Shown: one piece after another, positions 11,872 to 21,135 of the stretch
Numbering within the stretch: the stretch's first letter is position 1
How the letters are laid out: each line of letters starts with the position of its first letter
Source of the DNA: Acidobacteriota bacterium
GTDB taxonomy: Bacteria > Acidobacteriota > Blastocatellia > RBC074
Length of the DNA: 64,000 nucleotides
NCBI GenBank assembly: GCA_016196035.1
Contig: JACPYM010000060.1
Span: 62,001-126,000, forward strand
Direction of reading: 5' to 3'
Made by a program: the position numbers and the translations under genes
The notes under the pieces: model-generated
Told to the model about the DNA's origin: nothing
Seen by the model: only the letters and a program-made list of their open reading frames with translations
Databases searched by the model: none

Positions 11872-12645
11872 ATGAGAAGTTGGAAGATGACCTGGCTGTT
11901 GATGGTAACGCTGGCCGTAGCGGTTTGTGCTCAGGCGCAAACGTCGCCGAAAGCGGTGACCCCAGCGGAAAAAGTCGAAAGCAAAACACCGCAATTCGAT
12001 TTGGAGCAATACCAATTCGCCATCCTCAAACGCGGGCCGCAATGGACGCCGGAACAAACGCCCGAAGTCGAAAAGCTGATGGCCGGGCACATGGCCAACA
12101 TCCAAAAGATGGGCCGCCTGGGCAAGTTGATGGCCGCCGGGCCGCTGGGGAAAAACGAAGCCGGGCTGGCGGGCATTTTCGTGTTCAAAGCCGCTTCGCT
12201 GGATGAGGCCAAGGCGCTGGCGGCGGAAGACCCCGCGATCAAAGCCGGGCGGCTGGCGATTGATTTTTGCACCTGGTCTGCGCCGAAAGGATTGGGCGTG
12301 AAATTCAATGATGAGTATCGCAAAGACCCCAACACCAAGATCACGATGACCAACTATTACCTGGGGTTGTTGAAGAAAGGCGACAAGTGGACGGCGCAAG
12401 CCACACCGGAATTGCAGCAGTTGCAACTGGGCCATCTCTGGTACATCCGCCGCATGCTGGATGCGAAACAGTATTTGAGCGCAGGCCCTTTCAACGGCCA
12501 CCCCGACGTGCTCGGCATCGTGGTCATCGCCACTGATAAACTTGAAACTGCCAAAGCTATTGCCGAAGCCGATCCGTCCGTAAAGAGCGGGCAACATCGC
12601 ATGGAATATCTACAGTGGTATGTAGCGAAAGAGGTGTGGCCGTAA
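11872..12645 (+). CDS. Secreted protein with two YciI-like domains
   Basis: 257 residues from the ATG at 11872, after a GAGGAG site; a GTG at 11863 is in frame but less well placed. It has a signal peptide (about 1-23, ending in CAQAQT). Two tandem YCII-like domains follow: about 42-140 (FAILKRGPQW...AAGPLGK...GIFVFKAASLDEAKALAAEDP) and about 150-250 (YLGLLKKGDKW...SAGPFNG...AIAEADPSVKSG). Both keep the YciI AGP and A-x-x-DP words. Export is unusual for this family. The position downstream of the ECF42 sigma gene suggests membership in its regulon (inference). Confidence 0.8.
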   Translation: MRSWKMTWLLMVTLAVAVCAQAQTSPKAVTPAEKVESKTPQFDLEQYQFAILKRGPQWTPEQTPEVEKLMAGHMANIQKMGRLGKLMAAGPLGKNEAGLAGIFVFKAASLDEAKALAAEDPAIKAGRLAIDFCTWSAPKGLGVKFNDEYRKDPNTKITMTNYYLGLLKKGDKWTAQATPELQQLQLGHLWYIRRMLDAKQYLSAGPFNGHPDVLGIVVIATDKLETAKAIAEADPSVKSGQHRMEYLQWYVAKEVWP

Positions 12646-12659
12646 GGCAGCCGAAAAGG

Positions 12660-12736
12660 AGACTACGGAACAGACGGAAATAACAGAACACACAGAATTT
12701 CTTTTTGGCTGGTCAGTTCCGTTTGTTCCGTAATCT
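12660..12736. repeat. Imperfect hairpin of ACGGAAC-type heptads
   Basis: Arms 12660-12678 and 12718-12736 are reverse complements with two mismatches. The left arm continues with 7-nt-spaced GGAACAG/ACGGAAA/TAACAGA units. It lies between the tandem YciI gene and its terminator. Confidence 0.6.
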
Positions 12737-12765
12737 CTTTTTGCTGTGTAGCCAAAGCAGATTGC

Positions 12766-12810
12766 AAAAATGAGAGGAAGCTGGAAAACTCCGGCTTCCT
12801 CTCATTTTTT
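12766..12810 (+). terminator. Rho-independent terminator
   Basis: 16-bp stem (12766-12781 with 12794-12809), GC-rich in its lower half and ending in TTTTTT. It lies between the tandem YciI gene and the SDR gene. The A-run on the other side would let it also work on the minus strand. Confidence 0.8.
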
Positions 12811-12835
12811 GATTCGATAGGACAAGCGCAAAACT

Positions 12836-13603
12836 ATGGCAGCAACATACGATTTACGTGGAAAAGTGGCCGTCGTGACGGGCGCGGGGGCGGGCATCGG
12901 ACGCGCCGCCGCGCTGGCCCTGGCGCGCAACGGGGCGGCGGTGGTGGTGCATTACTTCAACAATGGGCGTGGCGCCGCCGAAGTGGTCAATGAGATTCAG
13001 GCCATGCGGCGCAATGCCTGGCTGGTCAAAGCCGATGTGACCGAGCGCGGCCAGGTGACGCGGTTGATCGAAGAGTCGCTGCAAAACTTCGGGCGGCTGG
13101 ATGTGCTGGTCAATAACGCGGGTTCGCCCATCAAATTGACACGCACCGAGGACATCACCGATGAAGTTTGGGACGGCGTGATTGACCTCAATCTGAAAGG
13201 CGCGTTTCTCTGCACGCAGGCCGCGCTGCCGCATTTCAAAAAACAGCAAAAGGGCCGCGTCATCAATGTCTCTGATTTGATCGCGGCGGGCAACGCCTAT
13301 GGGCAGGCTTACGGAATGTTGCCTTACGAAGTCGCCAAGGCTGGCTTGAATGCGCTGACCAAATCCCTGGCGCGCGAACTCGGCCCCTATCAAGTGACGG
13401 TCAACGCCGTAGCGCCGGGCCTGATCTTCACGCCCTTTCACGACAGATTCTCGCGGCCCGAACGTTTGCAGCAGATCATCGAAGCCACGCCCTTGCGCCG
13501 CGCGGGCACGCCCGAAGAAGTCGCCGAGTTGATCGCCTTTCTCGCTTCGGATGAAGCCAGCTTTATTACGGGTGAAGTGTTTGGGATTGACGGCGGGCGC
13601 TGA
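12836..13603 (+). CDS. SDR family oxidoreductase
   Basis: 255 residues, the usual length for classical short-chain dehydrogenases. The NAD(P)-binding [10 protein letters not shown] motif is at about 16-25, NNAG near 90, the catalytic YEVAK (YxxxK) near 164-168, and the C-terminal [11 protein letters not shown] strand that closes FabG-like and glucose-dehydrogenase-like SDRs. Cytoplasmic; the substrate cannot be read from sequence. The ribosome-binding site is weak. It is followed by an imperfect inverted repeat (13612-13707) shared with the convergent gene. Confidence 0.9.
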   Translation: MAATYDLRGKVAVVTGAGAGIGRAAALALARNGAAVVVHYFNNGRGAAEVVNEIQAMRRNAWLVKADVTERGQVTRLIEESLQNFGRLDVLVNNAGSPIKLTRTEDITDEVWDGVIDLNLKGAFLCTQAALPHFKKQQKGRVINVSDLIAAGNAYGQAYGMLPYEVAKAGLNALTKSLARELGPYQVTVNAVAPGLIFTPFHDRFSRPERLQQIIEATPLRRAGTPEEVAELIAFLASDEASFITGEVFGIDGGR

Positions 13604-13718
13604 ATTCGACACAGAACGGGGAGCGTGAGTGAGCTGAGCTTTGGCGCTGGCGGCGCTCGCCCTATTGCTTACAATGCCAAGGTTCAGGTCGCTCACGCTC
13701 TCCGTACTGTTTTTGCAC

Positions 13719-15062
13719 TTACTTGAAATTCACCCGCACCGTATTTGCCAACTTCCCATCCACGGTCAAGAACAGATCCAGATCACCGCGCCCTGCCAAC
13801 GAACGCGGCACCTCGATGTTGACCTGATCCAACCCCACCAAATCGCCTTGCGCACTGGCATAATCAACCGCCAGGCGCGTCCCGCCGATGAAGGCTTGGG
13901 CGTTAGCGAGCGCCGAGCGTCCACGAATGCCCGTGCCAAAGAAAATGCAAAACGTGCGGTCGGTGGCCGCGCCGAAATCAATCGGGTTCGCCACATAACG
14001 ATTGGTGGCGGAATCAAGCCGCGCAAAGAACGCCGCCGACTGCGGGCCGCTCGCGGGCACGCGCAAGGCATAGCCCGCCGCATAACCGCGCCCATTCGCT
14101 TCAAACGTGAACAAACCCGGCGCGACGGTGGCAATCGCCAGCGGGCCGCTGGCCACCGGGCCGCCGGCATTCGAGACGGTCACGAGCGCCTGCCCGTTGG
14201 CGGTGCCCGCCGGAATCAAATAGTTAATCTGGCCAATCCCTACAAAAAACAAAGGCGCCAGCCGCTCTACGTTATTGCTGTCGCGCACGCGCACCGAAAC
14301 GCCGCCGAGCGTAGTCGGCAACGGCACTGAGGTGGCGACCGTCGTGCCTGTGGCCAAGTTCGAGCCGAAGGCCGCGCCGATGGTTTCGGGCGCCAGGCCG
14401 TCGGTGGCGAAACTGGCTGCTGAGACGGTGGCGAGCGGCCCCACCGCCGGAATCGTGACGAGCGCGCGAATCATAAAGTTGATGAAGCTGCTGCCCCCGG
14501 TCAATTGCAGATTGCCCTGATAGGTCACGCCGTTGTCGGTTGACGCATAGCCGCGATTGGCGAGCGGCGTGTTGCTGTCCGACCAGAAGAACGGCACCCC
14601 GGCTTCGTCGGGCTGTTGAAAGCCGACAAAGAAATCGCCCGAAGTGATGGTCGGCCCATTCGTGAGGGCAAAATCCACGAATTCGCCATTGCCGGACACC
14701 GGCGGAACCGCGACGGTTTGGTTGACCTGGTAAACCGGATTGCGCGGGTTGTCGGTGCCGCTGGCCGGGCGCGCAAACGCCAGCAGGCGAATCTGTTTGC
14801 CCACGACCGAGGGCGTAAGCTGGCGAAAGAAAACGCGGATGGTTTTGAGCGTGGCCGGATAGCGCGTCGGCGTCAGCCGGTTGACGATGATCACACTGGG
14901 TTGTCCGACGGGTTGGCCCTCGGTCGTGCCGTCGTCATATTTCAGTTCTTCGTCAGCGGTTTGCTGGGGGGCGGACTCTTTCGCGGGGTTTTCCTGGGCG
15001 CGGCTGGCAGCGCCGTAGGCCAGCAACAGTGCACAACAAAGGGCGGCAACGAACATTCGCAT
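13719..15062 (-). CDS. Secreted protein with C-terminal TIGR03437 domain
   Basis: 447 residues; the ATG at 15062 follows AGGAGGAT, and the open frame further upstream is noncoding. It has a signal peptide (about 1-22, ending in ASRAQE). The middle (about 45-200) is a beta-rich domain (YPATLKTIRVFFRQL, SGDFFVGFQQPDEAG). The last 220 residues are the TIGR03437 domain described from Solibacter: VSAASFATDGLAPETIGAAFG, PLFFVGIGQINYLIPAG, VAPGLFTFEANGRG, FGTGIRGRSALANAQAFIGG. Function is unknown; a cell-surface or secreted role is likely. It is monocistronic and convergent with the SDR gene. Confidence 0.85.
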   Translation of the reverse strand: MRMFVAALCCALLLAYGAASRAQENPAKESAPQQTADEELKYDDGTTEGQPVGQPSVIIVNRLTPTRYPATLKTIRVFFRQLTPSVVGKQIRLLAFARPASGTDNPRNPVYQVNQTVAVPPVSGNGEFVDFALTNGPTITSGDFFVGFQQPDEAGVPFFWSDSNTPLANRGYASTDNGVTYQGNLQLTGGSSFINFMIRALVTIPAVGPLATVSAASFATDGLAPETIGAAFGSNLATGTTVATSVPLPTTLGGVSVRVRDSNNVERLAPLFFVGIGQINYLIPAGTANGQALVTVSNAGGPVASGPLAIATVAPGLFTFEANGRGYAAGYALRVPASGPQSAAFFARLDSATNRYVANPIDFGAATDRTFCIFFGTGIRGRSALANAQAFIGGTRLAVDYASAQGDLVGLDQVNIEVPRSLAGRGDLDLFLTVDGKLANTVRVNFK

Positions 15063-15190
15063 AGCATCCTCCTGAAAATTACCTTGGTGATTGAAGCGCG
15101 TGGGTTCGCCCGGTCGCCAGTGTACCCGATTGCCAGAATTACGCCGATAGGCTTCGCGTGCCAATTGGGCGTGCCAAAGGGTAGAGGAGC

Positions 15191-15371
15191 AGGGCTTTTG
15201 CAAAGTCGTAATTCGGCACAGCTAAACGGCCATACTGATTCCTGATTCCCGGCTCCTGATTCCTGATGAGCAAAAAAGGCTGGGAGTTTTTGCTCATCAG
15301 GAATCAGGAGCCGGGAATCAGGAATCAGTGCAGTGTCGCTCGTTCACACGCTCGCTGACGTTGCAAAACCA
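15191..15371. mobile_element. 181-bp hairpin element with AGGGCTTTTGCAAA-type ends
   Basis: Outer imperfect terminal inverted repeats lie at 15191-15207 and about 15355-15371. Inside is a perfect 43-bp inverted repeat (15234-15276 with 15287-15329) built from CTGATTC heptads. A diverged copy is at 29006-29189. It encodes no protein. With the short flanks it fills the gap between the two divergent TIGR03437 protein genes (15063-15508), so both promoters must lie at its edges. Confidence 0.65.
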
Positions 15372-15508
15372 CAGGGTAGATGGGACATCTGCATGGCCTG
15401 ACGCCCGTCCCGGCCCGAAAATAATGTTTGTCATTCGCCAACATTGGTGTAAAAAGCTCGCGCATCCTATCCACCCACATCAGCCCACTTCGTCTGGAGC
15501 AGTACGCG

Positions 15509-17809
15509 ATGAAGCACGTTCAATGGTTCTTATTTCTTCTTTCAGTTGTTCTCACCATGCTTTTCAGTTTTGGCGGCCCGCCGGTTTCACAGGCGCAAAG
15601 CGCTGACCCGCGCTATTACAACATCGGCACGCCCACCGTCACCGACCTTTGGGTAGACCCCGTCAATGGTAACGACAATAACAACGGCGGCACGCGCGCC
15701 CAGGCCTTGCGCACGCTGGCGGCGGCCTGGAATCGCATCCCGGCGGGGCAACCGCTGACCGGCGCGGGGCGGCGCGTGATGCTGGCGCAGGGGAATTATC
15801 CCGAAGCGAGCTTGCCGAATTACCTGGAACAGCGCTACGGCACCGCGCAATTCCCCGTCATTTTTCAGAGCGCCGACGGACGCGGCAAAGCCGTCTTGCA
15901 AGGCGATCTAAACATCTTCGATTGCAAATATCTGTACCTGATTGACCTGACGATTCGGCCTATCCCGGCGGGCGATGCGCTGCATCTGGAAAAGTGCGAC
16001 CACGTGTTGATGCGCGGTCTCGAACTGGATGGCGGCCAGTGGGTGAATGAAAACCAAACCACGCCCGTCGCGCACGAGACGTTGAAAGCCAATCAGTCGC
16101 AGTACCTCTATCTGGAAGATTGCGACATTCACGGCGCGGACGATAACGCGGTGGATTACGTCGCCGTGCAATACGGCCACGCGGTCGGCAATCGCATTCA
16201 CAACAGCAACGACTGGGCGATGTATGTCAAAGGCGGTTCGGCCTATCTGCGTATCGAGGCGAATGAGTTTTATGACGCGGGCACGGGCGGCTTTACCTGC
16301 GGGCAAGGCACGGGCTTTGAATTCATGACCGCACCCTGGCTGCACTACGAGGCGTATGACATCAAGGCGTTCAACAATGTCATTCACGATACGCAGGGCG
16401 CGGGCTTGGGTGTAAATGGCGGCTACAACATTCTGTTCGCCTATAACACGCTCTATCGCGTCGGCCAGCGCAGCCACGTCATTGAAGTCGTGCCGGGCGG
16501 GCGCGGTTGCGACGGCGATACGGCCAAGTGCCAGAACAATCGCAATCTGGGCGGCTGGGGCGGCACGGCTGCGGAAGGGCAATTCATCCCCAACCGGAAT
16601 GTGTTCATCTACAACAACCTGATTTACAACCCGCCCGGCTATCAGAGCCAGTATCAGCACTTCGAGATTCGCGGGCCGGTCACGCCGCCCGCGAACAGCA
16701 ACGTCGCCGCGCCCGCGCGTTCGGATGTCAACCTGCAAATTCGCGGCAACCTGATCTGGAACGGCCCAGCGAATCATGCGCTAGGATTGGGCGAAGACAC
16801 CGGCTGTCAACCATCAAACCCGACTTGCAACGAAACGCAATTGCGCGCCGACAACGCGATCAACACCGTGCAGCCGCAACTGGTCAACGCGGCGGGCGGC
16901 GATTTCCGTCCCGTGCAAAACAGCAACGTCGGCAGCGTCGCCACCTTTGCCGCGCCCAGTTTTGTGTGGAGCGACGCGCCCACCACGCCGAGTGTGCCCG
17001 CCGGAACGTTGAGCAACGCCGTCACCCGCGACCGCAACAACAGCGCGCGCACGGGCAATGGCCCGCCGGGCGCGTTTTTGCTGGCTGCTCCGGCGCTGGC
17101 GGTGACGACGGTTTCGGCGGCCAGCTATAGCGGCACCGTGCTCGCGCCCGAAGCCATCGTTTCGGCCTTTGGTTCAGCCTTGGCGACGGGCACCCAAGCC
17201 GCCGCGAGCACGCCTTTGCCGATGACGCTGGCGGGGACGACGGTCAGCGTGCGCGACAGTGCGGGCACGACGCGTGTGGCTCCGCTCTTTTTCGTCTCGC
17301 CGACGCAACTCAACCTTCAAATTCCCGCAGGCACAGCCTTGGGCGCGGCGACAATTTCGGTAGTGAATGGCGGCGGCGTACTGTCAGCCGGGACAGTCAC
17401 GATTGGCAATGTCGCGCCAGGGCTGTTTTCGGCCAACGCCAGCGGCACGGGCGTCGCTGCCGCCGTCGCCTTGCGCGTGCGTGGTGATGGATCGCAAAGC
17501 TATGAGCCGGTGGCGCGCTTTGATGCGGCGCTGAGCCGCTACGTCACTATGCCGCTCGATTTGGGCGCGAACACAGAGCAGGTCTTTTTGATCTTGTATG
17601 GCACCGGCTTTCGCCGCCGCGCAAATGCGACCGCGACGGTGGGTGGCGTGTCGGCGCAAGTGGCCTTCAGCGGCGCGCAAGGTGGTCTGGACGGCCTGGA
17701 TCAAGCCAACGTGCTCGTCCCGCGCAGCCTGATTGGGCGTGGGGAAGTGGAGGTGGTTTTTGCGGCAGATGGGCAGGCGGCGAATATCGTGCGCGTCAAC
17801 ATCCGCTGA
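15509..17809 (+). CDS. Secreted parallel beta-helix protein with TIGR03437 domain
   Basis: 766 residues; the ATG at 15509 precedes a signal peptide (about 1-30, ending in SQAQSA). Residues about 40-90 carry the DUF1565-like start (WVDPVNGNDNNNGG), followed by right-handed parallel beta-helix repeats (about 130-400, words such as LEDCDIHGADDNAV, GNRIHNSNDW, FAYNTLYRV) as in pectate-lyase-like proteins. The C-terminal ~240 residues are a TIGR03437 domain ([46 protein letters not shown]). A polysaccharide-binding or cleaving role is possible, but no catalytic residues can be assigned. Confidence 0.85.
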   Translation: MKHVQWFLFLLSVVLTMLFSFGGPPVSQAQSADPRYYNIGTPTVTDLWVDPVNGNDNNNGGTRAQALRTLAAAWNRIPAGQPLTGAGRRVMLAQGNYPEASLPNYLEQRYGTAQFPVIFQSADGRGKAVLQGDLNIFDCKYLYLIDLTIRPIPAGDALHLEKCDHVLMRGLELDGGQWVNENQTTPVAHETLKANQSQYLYLEDCDIHGADDNAVDYVAVQYGHAVGNRIHNSNDWAMYVKGGSAYLRIEANEFYDAGTGGFTCGQGTGFEFMTAPWLHYEAYDIKAFNNVIHDTQGAGLGVNGGYNILFAYNTLYRVGQRSHVIEVVPGGRGCDGDTAKCQNNRNLGGWGGTAAEGQFIPNRNVFIYNNLIYNPPGYQSQYQHFEIRGPVTPPANSNVAAPARSDVNLQIRGNLIWNGPANHALGLGEDTGCQPSNPTCNETQLRADNAINTVQPQLVNAAGGDFRPVQNSNVGSVATFAAPSFVWSDAPTTPSVPAGTLSNAVTRDRNNSARTGNGPPGAFLLAAPALAVTTVSAASYSGTVLAPEAIVSAFGSALATGTQAAASTPLPMTLAGTTVSVRDSAGTTRVAPLFFVSPTQLNLQIPAGTALGAATISVVNGGGVLSAGTVTIGNVAPGLFSANASGTGVAAAVALRVRGDGSQSYEPVARFDAALSRYVTMPLDLGANTEQVFLILYGTGFRRRANATATVGGVSAQVAFSGAQGGLDGLDQANVLVPRSLIGRGEVEVVFAADGQAANIVRVNIR

Positions 17810-17815
17810 TTTCGT

Positions 17816-17921
17816 CTGGGTGCGCGCCGCTTCCAGCGTGCAGTCTCGGCGACAGACGTATACCTACCGGTAGGAAGCCATCCCTTGCCGAGACTGCACG
17901 CTGGAAGCGGCGCGCACCCAG
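17816..17921. repeat. Perfect 35-bp inverted repeat, CTGGGTGCGC family
   Basis: Arms 17816-17850 and 17887-17921 are exact reverse complements. The 36-nt spacer contains the palindrome CCTACCGGTAGG. A second member of the family is at 61990-62113. It lies just after the beta-helix gene and ahead of xerC. Confidence 0.8.
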
Positions 17922-18001
17922 GACGGCCTTTGCTGAGAATTTCATTTTCTCCGCTGGAACGCGCTACAATCACGGCCACTCGCTTCGGCGGAGAATTTCC
18001 C

Positions 18002-18919
18002 ATGCAAAAATACATTGACGATTTTCTGAAACACCTGAAATACGAGCGCAATGCCTCGCCGCATACGTTGCGCAATTACGAGATTGATCTGGTGCAGTTT
18101 TACGATCATCTCGCGCCGCCTGACAAAGACGGCAAGCGGCGCGCCGTGCCGATTCGCCAGATTGATAATCTGGCGATCCGCGATTTCATGGCGACGCTGT
18201 ACGAGCAGAAGAAAAAGAAAAGTTCGATCCATCGCAAGGTCGCCACGCTGCGCACCTTTTTCAAGTTCCTCAACCGCGAAGGCGTCGTCGAAAACAATCC
18301 GGCCAAGCTGGTCGCCAGCCCGCGCGTCGAACGCACCTTGCCCAATCATCTGAACCTCGAACAGATGATCCGCTTTATCGAAACGCCCGAAACCGACACC
18401 GTGCTGGGCAAACGTGACCGCGCGATTCTGGAATTGCTTTATGCCAGCGGCCTGCGCGTGTCAGAGTTGACGGGCTTGAATCTGCAAGACATTGATTTCG
18501 CCAGCCTGACGGTGCGCGTCAAAGGCAAAGGCCGCAAGGAACGCATCGTACCTTTCGGCGAGCACGCTAAAAAAGCCTTGCAGGAATACCTGGCGGTGCG
18601 CGGCGAATTGCTGATCGAAGCCGGGCCGGAACCGCCCGATCCGCTGGCCGTGTTTTTGAATTATCAGGGCACACGCATTACGACGCGTTCGGTCGGGCGG
18701 ATGGTGGACAAGTACGTTTTGCTGTGCGCCGACGTACATCACATCAGCCCGCACAGTGTGCGGCATTCGTTCGCCACGCACCTGCTTGATGCGGGCGCGG
18801 ATTTGCGCGTGATTCAAGAGATGCTGGGGCACGTGCGGCTTTCGACGACGCAACAATACACACACGTGGCGATGGACAAGCTGATGGAAGTCTATGACAA
18901 GGCCCATCCGAAAGCCTGA
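18002..18919 (+). CDS. xerC: Tyrosine recombinase XerC
   Basis: 305 residues; the ATG at 18002 matches the usual XerC start (upstream GGCGGAGAATT). The N-terminal SAM-like core-binding domain (about 1-95) contains [23 protein letters not shown]. The catalytic domain shows Arg152 in ASGLRVSEL, Lys in the KGKGRKER turn, [10 protein letters not shown] (HxxR), GHVRLSTTQ and the nucleophile Tyr286. Length and full motif set fit the housekeeping dimer-resolution enzyme rather than an integron or phage integrase, and no attachment-site duplication is visible nearby. Confidence 0.88.
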   Translation: MQKYIDDFLKHLKYERNASPHTLRNYEIDLVQFYDHLAPPDKDGKRRAVPIRQIDNLAIRDFMATLYEQKKKKSSIHRKVATLRTFFKFLNREGVVENNPAKLVASPRVERTLPNHLNLEQMIRFIETPETDTVLGKRDRAILELLYASGLRVSELTGLNLQDIDFASLTVRVKGKGRKERIVPFGEHAKKALQEYLAVRGELLIEAGPEPPDPLAVFLNYQGTRITTRSVGRMVDKYVLLCADVHHISPHSVRHSFATHLLDAGADLRVIQEMLGHVRLSTTQQYTHVAMDKLMEVYDKAHPKA

Positions 18920-18928
18920 GCCTTTGTT

Positions 18929-19199
18929 CAGGACTTACGCAAAGCTTGGCCACAGAGACACAGAGGCACGGAGCAAGACGGAGAACATTGCCAACACGGT
19001 GAAAAAGCTCTGTGTTTGTAGCGCCACTGTGGCTAACTTGTTCGTGTCAGGACTTACGCAGAACCATTGCCACAGAGGCACGGAGTCACAGAGGAAAGGC
19101 ATGAATGACCGGTAAACTCTCTCTCTCGCTCTGTGTCTCGGTGCCTCTGTGGCAAATTCCGGATTTTGCGTAAGTCCTACGTGTCTTGCGTAAGTCCTG
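18929..19199. mobile_element. Nested GGACTTACGC hairpin elements
   Basis: An outer pair (CAGGACTTACGC at 18929-18940 and its inverse ending at 19199) encloses an inner pair of the same ends (19048-19060 and 19167-19178). Both contain inverted CACAGAGGCACGGAG-type runs (for example 19069-19084 with 19138-19153). The arrangement reads as one copy inserted into another. It occupies most of 18920-19269 between xerC and the sigma factor gene; no protein is encoded. Confidence 0.65.
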
Positions 19200-19269
19200 T
19201 TGTTTTTGCCTCCCCCCAACGCAATACCAACGCGGCCAACCAAACGGCATTTATGGCCAAACGATATTT

Positions 19270-19875
19270 ATGGACGGATCGTCTACGCCAAAGCGCAAAT
19301 GGGTGCTGACCAGCGAGGCGCTCGCCAGGTTCCTCGCTTGTCTGGATGCCGATACCGAGCGTGCCGGTGAGCGGTACGAAATGATCCGGCTGGCGTTGGT
19401 CAAATTCTTTGACTGGCGGCGCGCGCATACGCCGGAAGAGTTGGCGGACGAAACGCTCAATCGCGCGATCCGCCGCGTGGACGAGGGCGACATTCCCGCT
19501 GATCTGCCCAGCTATTGCCTGGGTATTGCCCGCTTCGTGCTGCGCGAAAGCCTGCGCCGTCCCGAACAGCGCGGCATGGACTTGGAAGAAGCCGGCCCGC
19601 TGCCCGCGCCCGCCGCTGACGAACTTACAGAGGATGCGCGTCAGTCCTGCTTTGAAAGCTGTCTGCACGAACTGCCCGTGGAGAGCCGCCACTTGATCAT
19701 GCAGTATTACCAGGATGAGCGCCGCCAGAAAATCAATAATCGGCTGGCACTCGCCGAACGCATGGGCATCCCGCTCAACGCCTTGCGCAGCCGTGCCCAA
19801 CGCATTCGCAACCGGCTGGAACAGTGCGTCGCGGATTGCCAAAAGAAAAATGTGCGGGCGGGCGGCATGAAATGA
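19270..19875 (+). CDS. Sigma-70-like factor of an anti-sigma/CHAT neighbourhood
   Basis: 201 residues from ATG 19270; the open frame upstream runs into repeat DNA. Region 2-like sequence: RYEMIRLALVKFFDWRRA, EELADETLNRAIRRV, YCLGIARFVLRESLR. Region 4-like HTH: ERMGIPLNALRSRAQRIRNRLEQCV. This divergent sigma type in Acidobacteriota is typically followed by a membrane anti-sigma-like protein and genes for exported CHAT/TPR proteins, as here. The next gene starts 90 nt downstream. The regulon is unknown; the secreted proteins at 21.3-32.4 kb are candidates. Confidence 0.75.
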   Translation: MDGSSTPKRKWVLTSEALARFLACLDADTERAGERYEMIRLALVKFFDWRRAHTPEELADETLNRAIRRVDEGDIPADLPSYCLGIARFVLRESLRRPEQRGMDLEEAGPLPAPAADELTEDARQSCFESCLHELPVESRHLIMQYYQDERRQKINNRLALAERMGIPLNALRSRAQRIRNRLEQCVADCQKKNVRAGGMK

Positions 19876-19965
19876 ATCTCTGCGCCAGTAGTGGGTAGAG
19901 AGGCGCTCATTCAATTCCCGCCGCGCCTCTCGGCTACACACGCAGAGAGGGGCACTTTAACGACA

Positions 19966-20880
19966 ATGACCAACGCACAGGAACAACTGGCGCGCCGCTA
20001 TTTGCTGGGGCAATTGCCCGCGGCGGAGCAGGAGGCGCTCGAAACAGCATTCTTCACCGAGCCGGCGCGCTTGGATGAGGTTTGGGCCGCCGAGAACCAA
20101 TTGGTGGATGATTACGTGCGCGGCCACCTGGGGCGCACAGAGCAGGCGCAATTCGAGCAGCATTATTTGGATTCCCCACCGCATCGCGAGCGCGTCGCCC
20201 TGGCGCGCAAACTGCTCAAAGCCGTGGATGAAACAGCCGCCGCACAAACCACGGCGCACGCACCGGCGTTTTGGGCCAGCCTCTGGGCGTTCCTGCGCGG
20301 GCCGCAATTGGCCTGGGGCATTGCGCTGGCGGCGCTGTTGCTGCTCAGCGTCGGCGGGACGCAACTGTGGCGTGAGCGCGCGCAATTGCGCAGCCAATTG
20401 GCGGCGGCTCAAACCACGCAACAGCAACGCGAACGCGACTGGGCGGAACAACTCGCCGCCGCCCGGGCGCAACCTGAACAACGCGCAACCGCACCTGCCA
20501 CGCCCGCACCGGCAATCCCCTCGGCAAGTCCGCCGCCAGCCAAACCGCCCACGGTGTTTGCTTTTGTCTTAAGCGCCAGCCTGTTGCGCGGCGGCGGCGC
20601 GCCGCAAGCATTGAACGTCCCGCGCGACGCCAGCCAAGTCGAATTGCGTATGCGTTTGGAAACCAGCGATTACGCCGTTTATCAGGCCAGCCTGCGCACG
20701 GTGGAAGGCGCCGCCGTTTGGCAGCGCGGCCAACTCAAACCCCGCGCGGGCCAACTGGCTGTGACGGTGCCCGCGCACAAACTGCGCGCGGGCGATTACA
20801 TCTTGACGCTCACGGGCGTTTCGGCCACGGGCGCGGTCGAAGAGGTCAATCGTTATTTCTTCCGCGCGAGCGGCAGGTAA
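19966..20880 (+). CDS. Membrane anti-sigma factor-like protein
   Basis: 304 residues; ATG at 19966. The N-terminal cytoplasmic helical domain (about 1-90: EQLARRYLLGQLPAAEQEALE, ENQLVDDYVRG) matches acidobacterial anti-sigma-like proteins but lacks the HxxxCxxC zinc motif. One transmembrane segment lies at about 120-137 (LAWGIALAALLLLSVGG). A Gln/Ala-rich coiled coil and a Pro-rich linker follow, then a periplasmic beta domain (about 195-304). Position directly after the sigma gene supports a regulatory pair (inference). Confidence 0.7.
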   Translation: MTNAQEQLARRYLLGQLPAAEQEALETAFFTEPARLDEVWAAENQLVDDYVRGHLGRTEQAQFEQHYLDSPPHRERVALARKLLKAVDETAAAQTTAHAPAFWASLWAFLRGPQLAWGIALAALLLLSVGGTQLWRERAQLRSQLAAAQTTQQQRERDWAEQLAAARAQPEQRATAPATPAPAIPSASPPPAKPPTVFAFVLSASLLRGGGAPQALNVPRDASQVELRMRLETSDYAVYQASLRTVEGAAVWQRGQLKPRAGQLAVTVPAHKLRAGDYILTLTGVSATGAVEEVNRYFFRASGR

Positions 20881-20928
20881 CCGGCCCAGCCAGTTCTCTC
20901 ACTCATGCTTCTTCACTTGAAGTCGGGG

Positions 20929-21052
20929 CACTGTTTCGCAACTGAGGCATGCGCTGCGAAACAGTCATTGACGGCAAAAAAGGCAAGCAGGCAAAAAAGG
21001 GCAAAACCAGCATCGGTTTTGCCCTTTTTGCTCCGCTTGGCTTTTTTGTAGC
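20929..21052. repeat. Two hairpins, one a probable terminator
   Basis: First hairpin: CTGTTTCGCA (near 20931) with TGCGAAACAG (ending near 20963). Second: about 20974-21008 against 21015-21047, whose inner part (about 20991-21008 with 21015-21031) is near-perfect and ends in a T-rich run, so it can terminate the sigma operon. The second hairpin is built of GGCAAAAA/AGGCAAG heptads. No gene is visible in the rest of 20881-21359. Confidence 0.65.
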
Positions 21053-21135
21053 TCGCTGCCTCCACTGGCGGATGCCTTGATTTTCAAAAGTGTCCTGGCT
21101 TCAGCTTCTTCACCTAGATCAGGTTTCAATTGAGT

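Noticed and set aside
18002-18919. Integron or phage integrase marking a genomic island
   Set aside because: Length and motifs fit the housekeeping XerC. No attachment-site repeat, tRNA target or phage/cassette genes are next to it.
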